From: Nitratireductor sp. XY-223
Lineage (GTDB): Bacteria; Pseudomonadota; Alphaproteobacteria; Rhizobiales; Rhizobiaceae
DNA: 64,000 bases
Reading direction: 5' to 3'
Assembly (NCBI RefSeq): GCF_004959855.1
Contig: NZ_SPNT01000009.1
Span: 118,739 to 182,738, forward strand
Made by a program: the position numbers and the translations under genes. The notes beneath the pieces were generated by a model. The model was not told the DNA's origin, ran no database searches, and saw only the letters and a program-made list of their open reading frames with translations. Within the stretch, counting starts at the first letter, position 1. Every line of letters begins with the position of its first letter. Below, piece after piece: positions 39,262 to 48,639 of the stretch.

Positions 39262-40122
39262 ATGAGAGTTTACCTGATAGCAGCCACTACGGCACTCGTT
39301 GCCGCACCGGCATGGGCTGCGGACACGATTCCAACACCGACGCCGGAGCCGGTGCCGATCCATGATACCCAGATGCGCGGTACGACCCATGTTGCCGATG
39401 GCGACTGGTCGGGCGTCTACGTCAAGGGCCAGGTCGGTTACGTCTGGCCGGCAATCCGGGGCGCGTCCTACGCGGTTGCAGGCGGCACCAATATTTTCGC
39501 CACCCATACGGTCGACAATACGTGGATGGCCGGTGTCGGCGCCGGTTACCAGATCAACCGGTACCTGAGAACGGAACTGATGTTCGACTACATCTTTGAT
39601 TCCGATTTCACCGGTTCGACCTTCGGTTCCTGCGGTGTCGCCGCGGCCTGCGTATCGACGGACCTGTCGAGCTGGAACGCCTATTCGCTGATCGCCAGCG
39701 TCTATGTCGACCTTGATTTCTGGGGCTACGGCTCCGCCTGGGGTCACTTCGTACCCTATGTCGGCGGTGGTATCGGCGGATCCTACGTCAACTGGGACGA
39801 TCTGCAGAACACCTCCTGTGAAATCGCCGACCCGACGAACTGTGATCCGACTGTCTTCCACGAAGGCGGCAGCTCCTGGCGCTTTGCCTGGGAACTTGCA
39901 GCCGGCGGTTCCTACTACTTCCGCTGCGACTTCGCCGGGGAAGCCGGTTACAAGTACCGCCGCATCGAGGGCGGGGACTTCTTCGGTGTCGCCGCCGGTG
40001 CGGGACCTGGCTGGGACTCGGGCTTCAGCGCGCACATGGTCAATGTCGGCCTGCGCTACTATCCGGGCCGCGACTGCGAGCCGCCTTACGAGCCGCCGGT
40101 CGTTCCGCCGGTCTTCAAGTAA
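39262..40122 (+). CDS. Outer-membrane beta-barrel protein (Omp25/RopB-like)
   Basis: A 286-residue outer-membrane protein with a signal peptide (about 1-20, cleaved after AWA). It has the eight-strand barrel pattern of the OMP_b-brl family: YVKGQVGYVWP, VDNTWMAGVGAGYQINRYLRTE, a VPYVGGGIGG strand and a C-terminal HMVNVGLRYYPG. Three or four cysteines in loops may form disulfides. Downstream terminator. Such proteins stabilise the envelope and bind lipopolysaccharide. It is related to the next gene. Confidence 0.85.
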   Translation: MRVYLIAATTALVAAPAWAADTIPTPTPEPVPIHDTQMRGTTHVADGDWSGVYVKGQVGYVWPAIRGASYAVAGGTNIFATHTVDNTWMAGVGAGYQINRYLRTELMFDYIFDSDFTGSTFGSCGVAAACVSTDLSSWNAYSLIASVYVDLDFWGYGSAWGHFVPYVGGGIGGSYVNWDDLQNTSCEIADPTNCDPTVFHEGGSSWRFAWELAAGGSYYFRCDFAGEAGYKYRRIEGGDFFGVAAGAGPGWDSGFSAHMVNVGLRYYPGRDCEPPYEPPVVPPVFK

Positions 40123-40143
40123 GACCAGCCACAAGCTCTTCGA

Positions 40144-40172
40144 AACCGCCCGGCCTGCCGGGCGGTTTTTCT
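40144..40172 (+). terminator. Rho-independent terminator
   Basis: AACCGCCCGGC and GCCGGGCGGTT form an 11-bp stem (40144-40154 with 40157-40167), followed by TTTTTCTT. It ends the first outer-membrane protein gene. Confidence 0.9.
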
Positions 40173-40236
40173 TATGGCCGTCCTGATCTGCGCGCATGGA
40201 TAATCGCCCGTAAACAAACGTGGTGAACAAACATGC

Positions 40237-40252
40237 TTAACCGCAACTTAAC
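40237..40252. promoter_or_regulatory. CtrA box, perfect TTAA-N7-TTAAC, upstream of outer-membrane protein gene
   Basis: A full consensus CtrA site 80 bases before the start of the second outer-membrane protein gene and past the terminator of the first. CtrA is known to control outer-membrane composition in Brucella, so this fits. Binding is inferred. Confidence 0.6.
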
Positions 40253-40331
40253 CAGTTTGCCCGATAGTCGTCCCATCGACTTTGCTTAGGGTGACATTTC
40301 TCACTCCGAGCCTGGCAGAGGAACTGGTTTA

Positions 40332-41174
40332 ATGATCAAACGTGTATTGTCCCGTTCACTGATCGCCGCGTTGCTTGTGGGCGCCTCGAATGCAGCGCTG
40401 TCGGCGGACCTGGACAACATAATCTATGCGCCGGAACTGCCCAGGACCGTACCCGTGGAAGTGGGAAATGGCTGGTATCTGCGTGGCGATGTCAGCTACG
40501 ACTTCTCGACCGACGGTGACGCGACCTCTTTCAGGTCCTGGGATTTCAACACCAATACCGAAGGTCCTGCCGTGGCCTATTCATCGTCCTCGTTTGAGAC
40601 GGACTGGGGCGTTGGACTGGGCGTCGGATACCAGTTCACGAACTGGCTTCGCGCGGAAGGCATGCTGAACTACCAGCGCGGCACATTCAGCGCGACGAGC
40701 AGTGACGCGGCGGTCCCCTGTACGGGCCTCCTTGCGGACGGCTGTGACACCAGCGGCGCAGCGGATTTCACGTCATACGGCCTGATGGCCAACGGCTATA
40801 TCGACCTCGGCACCTATGCCGGCTTCACGCCCTATGTCGGCGCCGGCGCGGGCATGACCCTCGTTGATTATGACAGCTATGTCGCCTCGGAAACCTGCGT
40901 GGGCGCCTGCCCCGGCGGCACGACTCCGGTGACCGTCACGCATGCGGGCGAGGCGGACTGGCGCTTCACCTACGCCTTCATGGCCGGTGTTTCCTACGAG
41001 TTCATCCGCAACCTGAAAGCGGACCTGGGATACCGGTACACCAATGTCGACGGCGGCGACATCTACGGATTCGACACCACCTCGGCAGCGGCCGGCGCCA
41101 CCGGCATTCAGAGCTCCGACAACGGATATTCGACCCACGCGATCACCGCATCGCTGCGTTACGCCCTCTGGTAG
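40332..41174 (+). CDS. Outer-membrane beta-barrel protein
   Basis: A 280-residue outer-membrane protein with signal peptide (about 1-25, ending LSA). Barrel strands include WYLRGDVSYDF, WGVGLGVGYQFTNWLRAEG, FTPYVGAGAGMTLVDY and the C-terminal YSTHAITASLRYALW, which ends in an aromatic residue as outer-membrane proteins do. It is a diverged relative of the preceding gene, probably an old duplication. Likely CtrA-regulated through the box at 40237-40252. Terminator downstream. Confidence 0.85.
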   Translation: MIKRVLSRSLIAALLVGASNAALSADLDNIIYAPELPRTVPVEVGNGWYLRGDVSYDFSTDGDATSFRSWDFNTNTEGPAVAYSSSSFETDWGVGLGVGYQFTNWLRAEGMLNYQRGTFSATSSDAAVPCTGLLADGCDTSGAADFTSYGLMANGYIDLGTYAGFTPYVGAGAGMTLVDYDSYVASETCVGACPGGTTPVTVTHAGEADWRFTYAFMAGVSYEFIRNLKADLGYRYTNVDGGDIYGFDTTSAAAGATGIQSSDNGYSTHAITASLRYALW

Positions 41175-41199
41175 GGCCTGTTCCAGGACAATGATCGGC

Positions 41200-41225
41200 G
41201 GCGGGCCTGCGGGCCCGCCTTTTTT
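41200..41225 (+). terminator. Rho-independent terminator
   Basis: GGCGGGCC (41200-41207) pairs with GGCCCGCC (41212-41219) and is followed by six T. It ends the second outer-membrane protein gene and faces the convergent YedK-type gene. Confidence 0.85.
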
Positions 41226-41241
41226 GTTGCGCTGACACCGT

Positions 41242-41925
41242 TCAGGCGGCGTCGACCGCGTCGATCAGCTCAGGGCCCTTGTTGTTGACATTGCCGACGG
41301 CCCTGGTGACCGGATGATAGACGAAGTCGGCACCACGGTTATGCTGCAAGAGCTCCAGCGCTCCGGCCTTGTCGGTGTTCGGATCCATCCACGCCTCGAG
41401 AACGTCATTCTTGAGTACGACCGGCATGCGGGCGTGCAGACCGCTGACGGAAGGGCCGGCGGCCAGCGTGACAATGGCGAAGGTGGCGGCATCGAGTTTC
41501 TTGTTGCGGGACATGACGCCGGCGAACGCAAATGGCTCGAAGACCGGCGCGTTGCCGGGAAGATGGATGAGATAGGGCTGCTTTTCCTTGCCCATTGTTT
41601 TCCATTCGAAATATCCGGTCGCGGGCACCAGGCATCGGCCATGTTCGAATGCGCTGCGGAAAAAGGGCTTGTCGGTAATTGTCTCGCCGCGCGCATTGAT
41701 CATGGCGCGCGTCTTTGAGTCCTTCGCCCAGTGGGGAATCAGGCCCCAGGTGAACGGCTCGATGGCAATTTCGTCTTCCCGCCGGACCACGATGTCGAGC
41801 TCGGATGTCGGGGCGACATTGTAGTTGGGCTGCGGACCGTTGCGGCCATCCACTTCCGGCGGGAGTATACTCAGGTATTTCCTGTACTCCTCCCAAGTCC
41901 CGGTTGTTATAAATCGGCCACACAT
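41242..41925 (-). CDS. YedK/HMCES-type SOS-response-associated protein
   Basis: A 227-residue SRAP-domain protein that forms a covalent link to abasic sites in single-stranded DNA. The start at 41925 leaves Cys2 (MCGRF), the catalytic residue exposed after Met removal. Other family residues are in NYNVAPTS, ATGYFEWK (Glu) and LHARMPVVL (His). The frame extends eight codons further, but that would bury Cys2. It stands alone. Confidence 0.93.
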   Translation of the reverse strand: MCGRFITTGTWEEYRKYLSILPPEVDGRNGPQPNYNVAPTSELDIVVRREDEIAIEPFTWGLIPHWAKDSKTRAMINARGETITDKPFFRSAFEHGRCLVPATGYFEWKTMGKEKQPYLIHLPGNAPVFEPFAFAGVMSRNKKLDAATFAIVTLAAGPSVSGLHARMPVVLKNDVLEAWMDPNTDKAGALELLQHNRGADFVYHPVTRAVGNVNNKGPELIDAVDAA

Positions 41926-42008
41926 CTTCTGATCTCTTTTCGGAATCAAACAGCCGAAGTATTCATTTCACTGTGCGGTAAATCCACTAACCAGAACGAG
42001 TACCGCGC

Positions 42009-42257
42009 ATGCCCGGAGAATCCGTTACGACACTCGCCGACCTTCAGGCCGAAGGATGGCATTGCTGGGCCCATTGCGGCGCCCGCAACTGCGGAAGCGC
42101 AAGCAAGCTGGATATCGGCTTGCTGATCGAGCGGTTCGGCCCCGGCCACTCATTCATCAATGAAGCGAGAATCTCGTCGCTGCTGGTGTGCCGCCGCTGC
42201 GGCCATCAGGGCGGGCGGCTCAGTATCTGCGCTTCCGGAAACGCCGAGACCCGGTAG
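42009..42257 (+). CDS. Small cysteine-rich conserved protein
   Basis: An 82-residue cytosolic protein with CWAHCGARNCG (about 19-29) and CRRCGHQGG (about 61-69), a pattern fitting a zinc-binding site made by two cysteine pairs. It lies on the plus strand between two minus-strand genes. Similar small proteins occur in Rhizobiales, to my recollection. Function unknown. Confidence 0.65.
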   Translation: MPGESVTTLADLQAEGWHCWAHCGARNCGSASKLDIGLLIERFGPGHSFINEARISSLLVCRRCGHQGGRLSICASGNAETR

Positions 42258-42340
42258 CAGGACGGCACATTAATGCGTTTGCCGATTGCCCTGGGGATGT
42301 GGCGGCACACGTGCCGCCACATGGTCTTTGATGCCGGCCG

Positions 42341-42973
42341 TCAGTGCCGGTGCCATACGCCGCCGCCGTGGTGCGGGGCAGGGTGTCCGCCGCCGCCATG
42401 GGGGTGACCGCCATGGTAGCCGCCGCCGCCGTGATGCGGGCTGTAGAGCGGTCCGTGAGGCCCGTAGGGGTGGTACGGATGATAAGGGTGGTACGGATGA
42501 TACGGATGGTATGGGTGATAGGGGTGGTATGGGCCGTACGGTCCATAGGGCCCGTAAGGGTGGTACGGATGGTAGGGATGATAGTAGCGGTTCCAGTAGG
42601 GATACCAGGGATAGTTCTGGTAATGTGCGTGCCAGTAGGCCTGGTTGAAGATGACAATGGTGATGCCGACGGCAACCGCAACCTGCGGTGTCAGAACGGT
42701 GCGCTGCCCGTTGTTGACCGTGAGAATGTATGACGAGGCGATCCAGCCGCGCGCCGCATTCCATGATACGTCGCACCAGTCATAGCCGGACTGACAGCCA
42801 TAAACCTCGATGGTTGCGTTCTGGGGCAGGGTCGCGACGACCGGATAGTTGGTCCCGGGGCCGGCGCGGAGATGCACGGTCGCGGTTGTGTAGCCGGTGG
42901 TCTGTGCCAGCGCTGCCGTGGCGATCAGAGGCATTATCAGGGCCACCACTGCCCTTAGAAAAAACTTCCTCAT
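42341..42973 (-). CDS. Secreted SH3-domain protein with His-Pro-Tyr repeat
   Basis: A 210-residue protein with a signal peptide (about 1-23), a bacterial SH3 domain (about 28-84: VHLRAGPGTNYPVVATLP, YGCQSGYDWCDVSW, GWIASSYI), a hydrophobic segment (about 93-110), and a tail of (HPY) and (GPY) triplets at residues 131-171 followed by a Gly/His-rich end. SH3 domains of this kind bind cell-wall peptides. The His-rich tail could bind metal ions. Encoded repeat DNA at 42461-42583. Confidence 0.8.
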   Translation of the reverse strand: MRKFFLRAVVALIMPLIATAALAQTTGYTTATVHLRAGPGTNYPVVATLPQNATIEVYGCQSGYDWCDVSWNAARGWIASSYILTVNNGQRTVLTPQVAVAVGITIVIFNQAYWHAHYQNYPWYPYWNRYYHPYHPYHPYGPYGPYGPYHPYHPYHPYHPYHPYHPYHPYGPHGPLYSPHHGGGGYHGGHPHGGGGHPAPHHGGGVWHRH

Positions 42974-43243
42974 GGGTTCGTCCTGTTCACCTGATTGAGC
43001 ACGGAAATATTAGATAGCCGGGCGAGTATCGGGTCAAGTTAATGATTGGTGAAGGCCGGCCCTTCCATGGCTGTGCCGATTGTTGTTACGCACGCGCAAG
43101 CACCGGCACAGTGTGCCGCGTCGCACAACCTATTCTCGAAAACCGGTCGGCGATGACGCGGGAAATGCCGGCCGTGCATCCGGGCGCTGCGACAATTGAT
43201 TCCCATTTCAGGCTTGCGCCGCTATCGGCTTTTGGCTATTGCC
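42974..43243. other. Divergent intergenic region upstream of serC leader
   Basis: This gap between the SH3 gene and the serC leader holds no gene I can support. A long open frame runs into serC from 43042 but lacks a ribosome site and does not resemble SerC. A GAAGG...CCTTC imperfect hairpin is at about 43050-43065. The serC promoter must lie here, but no clear boxes are seen. Confidence 0.4.
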
Positions 43244-43296
43244 GTCCGTGGGACACCCCTCCCCAACGAGGGGCAACTATCTGGAAGGATAGCGAC
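43244..43296 (+). promoter_or_regulatory. serC leader RNA motif
   Basis: Three hairpins in a row end at the serC start: GTCC/GGAC (43244-43254), a 6-bp stem CCCCTC/GAGGGG (43256-43273), and CTATC/GATAG (43277-43292). The Shine-Dalgarno GGAAGGA lies in the loop and 3' arm of the third hairpin. This matches the serC RNA motif known upstream of alphaproteobacterial serC. The effector is not established. Confidence 0.75.
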
Positions 43297-44472
43297 ATGA
43301 CCAAGACTGCCAAGCCGGACCTGCGTCCGGCCAATCCGCGTTTTTCATCTGGACCCTGCACGAAACGCCCCGGCTGGACACTGGACGCACTTGGCGACGC
43401 GGCCCTCGGCCGTTCCCACCGCGCCAAGATCGGCAAGAGAAAACTCAAACAGGCCATCGACAAGACCCGCACGCTGCTCGGCGTGCCGGACGATTATCGC
43501 ATCGGCATCGTACCGGCATCGGACACCGGTGCCGTCGAAATGGCGCTCTGGTCGCTGCTGGGCGCACGCGGCGTCCACATGCTGGCCTGGGAATCCTTCG
43601 GCGCCGGCTGGGTCAGCGACGTCGTCAAACAGCTCCGTCTCGAAGATGTCGAGGTGCTGGAGGCGGAATACGGCCTGTTGCCGGATCTCGACCAAATCGA
43701 ATTCAACCGCGATGTCGTCTTCACGTGGAACGGCACGACATCGGGTGTGCGCGTCCCCAACGGCGATTTCGTTCCGGCGGATCGCGAGGGCCTGACGATC
43801 TGCGATGCGACGTCGGCCGCGTTCGCGCAACAGCTTCCGTTCGACAAGCTCGACGTGGTGACATTCTCCTGGCAGAAGGTGCTCGGCGGAGAGGGCGGTC
43901 ACGGCGTCCTCATCCTGAGCCCGCGCGCCGTCGAACGGCTGGAGAGTTACACGCCGCCCTGGCCGTTGCCGAAGATCTTCCGGATGACGAAAGGCGGCAA
44001 GCTGATCGAGGGCATTTTCGAGGGCGCGACCATCAACACGCCCTCGATGCTGTGCGTCGAGGACTATCTCGATGCGCTTTCCTGGGCCGAGGAGATCGGC
44101 GGACTGCCTGAACTCCTGCGGCGCGCCGACGCCAACGCCGGGACAATCGCCGATTTCGTCGCACAACGGACGTGGATCGATTTCCTGGCGGTGGATCCGC
44201 AAACGCGGTCCAACACTTCGGTGTGCCTCAAGATCATCGATCCCCGGGTGACAGCGCTTGCCGAAGACCGGCAGGCGGCATTTGCCAAGGGTCTTGTCGC
44301 CATTCTCGAGGAAGAGGGGGTCGCCTTCGACATCGGCGCATACAGGGACGCGCCCGCGGGTTTGCGGATCTGGACCGGCGGAACCGTCGAAAAAACCGAC
44401 CTTGCGGCGTTGATGCCCTGGCTCGACTGGGCGTTCGAAGCGCAAATCTCGGTAATCGAGTCAGCCGCCTGA
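43297..44472 (+). CDS. serC: Phosphoserine transaminase
   Basis: A 391-residue PLP enzyme that converts 3-phosphohydroxypyruvate and glutamate to phosphoserine. The PLP lysine is Lys194 in [20 protein letters not shown] and the C-terminal [10 protein letters not shown] fit the alphaproteobacterial (Methanosarcina-like) SerC type. The ATG at 43297 is fixed by the leader motif and the ribosome site. Followed by serA after 72 bases. Confidence 0.94.
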   Translation: MTKTAKPDLRPANPRFSSGPCTKRPGWTLDALGDAALGRSHRAKIGKRKLKQAIDKTRTLLGVPDDYRIGIVPASDTGAVEMALWSLLGARGVHMLAWESFGAGWVSDVVKQLRLEDVEVLEAEYGLLPDLDQIEFNRDVVFTWNGTTSGVRVPNGDFVPADREGLTICDATSAAFAQQLPFDKLDVVTFSWQKVLGGEGGHGVLILSPRAVERLESYTPPWPLPKIFRMTKGGKLIEGIFEGATINTPSMLCVEDYLDALSWAEEIGGLPELLRRADANAGTIADFVAQRTWIDFLAVDPQTRSNTSVCLKIIDPRVTALAEDRQAAFAKGLVAILEEEGVAFDIGAYRDAPAGLRIWTGGTVEKTDLAALMPWLDWAFEAQISVIESAA

Positions 44473-44544
44473 CTTAGTTTTGCGGGCCGCGGAGGCGTGG
44501 CCCATCTCCTGTTAAGCGAATGCGAATTGAAAGGGAGGCCTTAA

Positions 44545-46140
44545 ATGGCACCGCGCGTACTTGTTTCCGACAAGCTTTCCGAGACCGCCATCCAGATCTT
44601 CAGGGACCGCGGCATCGACGTCGATTTTCTGCCCGATGTCGGCAAGGACAAAGAGAAAATGCTGGAGATCATCGACCGGTATGATGGTCTCGCCATCCGC
44701 TCCGCAACGAAGGTCTCGCCGAAACTGATCGAGGCGGCAAGAAATCTGAAGGTTGTCGGCCGCGCCGGCATCGGCGTCGACAATGTCGACATACCGGCCG
44801 CCTCGCGGCGCGGCATCATTGTCATGAACACGCCGTTCGGCAATTCCATCACGACCGCCGAGCACGCCATCGCGCTGCTGCTCGCGGTAGCCCGCCAGAT
44901 TCCGGCGGCCGATGTCTCCACGCAGGCCGGGAAATGGGAAAAATCCCGTTTCATGGGCGTCGAAATGACTGGCAAGACGCTCGGCGTTATCGGATGCGGC
45001 AATATCGGCTCGATCGCCGCCGCGCGCGGCATCGGCCTCAAGATGCGGGTGATTGCCTTCGATCCGTTCCTGTCTGTCGAGCGGGCCGAGGAGATCGGCG
45101 TCGAGAAAGTCGATCTTGATGAGCTTCTTGCACGGTCCGACTTCATCACGCTTCACGTGCCGCTGACCGACAAGACCCGCGCCATCGTCAATGCCGATGC
45201 GATCGCCAAGATGAAGGACGGTGTGCGCATCATCAACTGCGCTCGCGGCGGGCTGGTGGTCGAGGCCGATCTTGCCGAGGCGCTGAAGTCGGGCAAGGTG
45301 GCAGGCGCCGGCTTCGATGTCTTCGAGCACGAACCGGCTACGGACAGCCCGCTCTTCGGGCTCCCCAATGTCGTGTGCACGCCGCATCTGGGGGCGTCGA
45401 CCAGCGAGGCGCAGGAAAACGTTGCCCTGCAGGTGGCCGAACAGATGTCCGACTATCTTCTCAAGGGCGCCGTCACCAATGCCATCAACATGCCGTCGAT
45501 CAGCGCCGAGGAGGCGCCGCGCCTCAAGCCGTTCGTCAAGCTTGCCGAGGTGCTCGGCGCCTTCGTCGGGCAGGTGACCGAGAGCGCGATCAAGGAGGTC
45601 GACATCCTCTATGACGGCTCCACGGCCCAGATGAACACGAACGCGCTCACCAGCGCGGTTCTTGCCGGGCTCATCCGTCCGCAACTTGCGGAGGTCAACA
45701 TGGTATCGGCCCCGGTGATGGTGAAAGAGCGCGGCATCATCCTTTCCGAGGCGCGACGCGATAAGTCGGGCGTGTTCGACGGTTACATCATGCTGACCGT
45801 CAGGACAGCCGACAAAACACGCTCGATCGCCGGGACCTGCTTTTCCGACGGAAAGCCGCGCTTCATACAGATCAAGGGCATCAATCTGGACGCCGAGGTC
45901 GGTGCGAACATGGTCTATACGACCAATGCGGATGCACCGGGGATTATCGGACTGCTCGGCACCGTCTTCGGCAAGGCCGGGGTCAATATCGCCAACTTCT
46001 CGCTCGGCCGGAACAAGCCCGGAGGCGATGCCATCGCGCTTCTCTACGTCGACGAACCGGTCAGCGAAGAGGTGCTTGATCTGGTGCGCAGCCACAAAGA
46101 GATCGACTCGGCGAAACCCCTGGTCTTCGACGTCGCCTAA
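44545..46140 (+). CDS. serA: D-3-phosphoglycerate dehydrogenase
   Basis: A 531-residue enzyme, the first step of serine synthesis. Substrate domain, NAD domain with GCGNIGS (150-156), catalytic His in CTPHLGAST, an intervening domain, and a C-terminal ACT domain (about 455-530, starting near VYTTNADAPGIIGLLG) for serine feedback. GGGAGGC ribosome site. Operon partner of serC. Confidence 0.96.
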   Translation: MAPRVLVSDKLSETAIQIFRDRGIDVDFLPDVGKDKEKMLEIIDRYDGLAIRSATKVSPKLIEAARNLKVVGRAGIGVDNVDIPAASRRGIIVMNTPFGNSITTAEHAIALLLAVARQIPAADVSTQAGKWEKSRFMGVEMTGKTLGVIGCGNIGSIAAARGIGLKMRVIAFDPFLSVERAEEIGVEKVDLDELLARSDFITLHVPLTDKTRAIVNADAIAKMKDGVRIINCARGGLVVEADLAEALKSGKVAGAGFDVFEHEPATDSPLFGLPNVVCTPHLGASTSEAQENVALQVAEQMSDYLLKGAVTNAINMPSISAEEAPRLKPFVKLAEVLGAFVGQVTESAIKEVDILYDGSTAQMNTNALTSAVLAGLIRPQLAEVNMVSAPVMVKERGIILSEARRDKSGVFDGYIMLTVRTADKTRSIAGTCFSDGKPRFIQIKGINLDAEVGANMVYTTNADAPGIIGLLGTVFGKAGVNIANFSLGRNKPGGDAIALLYVDEPVSEEVLDLVRSHKEIDSAKPLVFDVA

Positions 46141-46144
46141 CGGG

Positions 46145-47050
46145 CTATCGCCCGGGGCGGCCGGTCTGCGCCTGGCTCGGCTTGTGTTCGGCGAGCGCGA
46201 TGCCGCCGAGCACCAGCGCCAGCGCGACGAGGTGGTAGGCGAATAGGTCCTCGCCGAGCAGGGTCACGGCAAAGAACGTACCGAAAATCGGCACCAGGTT
46301 GATGAACAGCCCGCCCCGGTTGGCGCCGATCAGCTCGACGCCCCTTATAAAGCAGGCCTGTGAAATGATTGACGGGAAGATGGCCGCGTAGGCGAGCACC
46401 AGCCAGCCCTGCATATCCGGCAGAACAAGGCTGCCGGAGGCGGCTTCCCACAGCGTAAAGGGTATGCCGCCGATAATGGCGCCGACGGAAAGCGCCGTCA
46501 TCGCGCTCAGCCAGTGCAGTTTCGGCATCCAGCGCAGCGAAACGGTATAGGCGCCGTAAAACGCGATGGACAGGATCAGCAGCGCGTCGCCGTAGCCGAT
46601 ATCAAGGCGCAGGATACCGATGAGGTCGCCATGGGTCGCCACCAGCGCGACGCCGACAAGCGATATGAAGAAGCCGAAAATCTGGCCCGGGCTGACACGC
46701 TGTCCGAACAGCACGAAATTCGCGATGAATACCAGCAGCGGCATCGACGCCTGTTCGATGGCGCCGTTGATCGCGCTCGTGTAGTTGAGCGCCAGGTAGT
46801 AGAAATTGTTGAACAGCGCGAAGCCGACAATGCCGAGCACCATCAGGAACCAGAAATGCGCCCGGATTGTCGTCCATTCGCGGCGCAGCTGCGGCAGGGC
46901 AAAGGGCAGCAGGATCGCCAATGCGATCAGCCACCGTCCGCTGGTCAGGAGCGCCGGGCTGATATGGCCGGCCGCCAGCTTGCCGGCAATGGCGTTGCCG
47001 CCCCAGCCAAGCGTCGTAATGATCAGCAGAATGTAAGCCCTGACCGCCAT
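46145..47050 (-). CDS. EamA/DMT family transporter
   Basis: A 301-residue inner-membrane protein with about ten transmembrane helices in two EamA repeats (first includes TLGWGGNAIAGK; second from about residue 148). Drug/metabolite exporters of this family move amino acids or other small metabolites; the substrate is unknown. The start at 47050 is used; the frame upstream to 47209 lacks a membrane pattern. It ends five bases from the serA stop. Confidence 0.88.
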   Translation of the reverse strand: MAVRAYILLIITTLGWGGNAIAGKLAAGHISPALLTSGRWLIALAILLPFALPQLRREWTTIRAHFWFLMVLGIVGFALFNNFYYLALNYTSAINGAIEQASMPLLVFIANFVLFGQRVSPGQIFGFFISLVGVALVATHGDLIGILRLDIGYGDALLILSIAFYGAYTVSLRWMPKLHWLSAMTALSVGAIIGGIPFTLWEAASGSLVLPDMQGWLVLAYAAIFPSIISQACFIRGVELIGANRGGLFINLVPIFGTFFAVTLLGEDLFAYHLVALALVLGGIALAEHKPSQAQTGRPGR

Positions 47051-47274
47051 GCATGTCCCATCGGCAAAGAAGGCCGCACCATTCTGGCAAGCCGAAGCGG
47101 ATGTCAACACGCAATCGGCGCCGCGTATTGATTCGGCATCGATTTCATCGCGGCAGATGATTGTAGTTAAAGCTAAATTCAGCCGGGAGATTTTACTTGG
47201 ATTCAACATGCGCTATAGATGCGCCGGTTTGAATCGGAGGCAGCGGCAGGCTGCCGGTTACGCAAGGGGAATAC

Positions 47275-48573
<1,299 letters not shown>

Positions 48574-48639
48574 GCTTAGGAAAGAAAGAGAACAAGAACG
48601 GGTCCGGGCTCGCCGGAACGAATTGTACAGAGCAGTTAT

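Noticed and set aside
42461-42583. Regular repeat units as a CRISPR array
   Set aside because: The units are 9 bases without spacers, in frame within a protein gene.
43042-43296. N-terminal extension of serC
   Set aside because: No ribosome site; the stretch overlaps the serC leader hairpins and does not resemble SerC.
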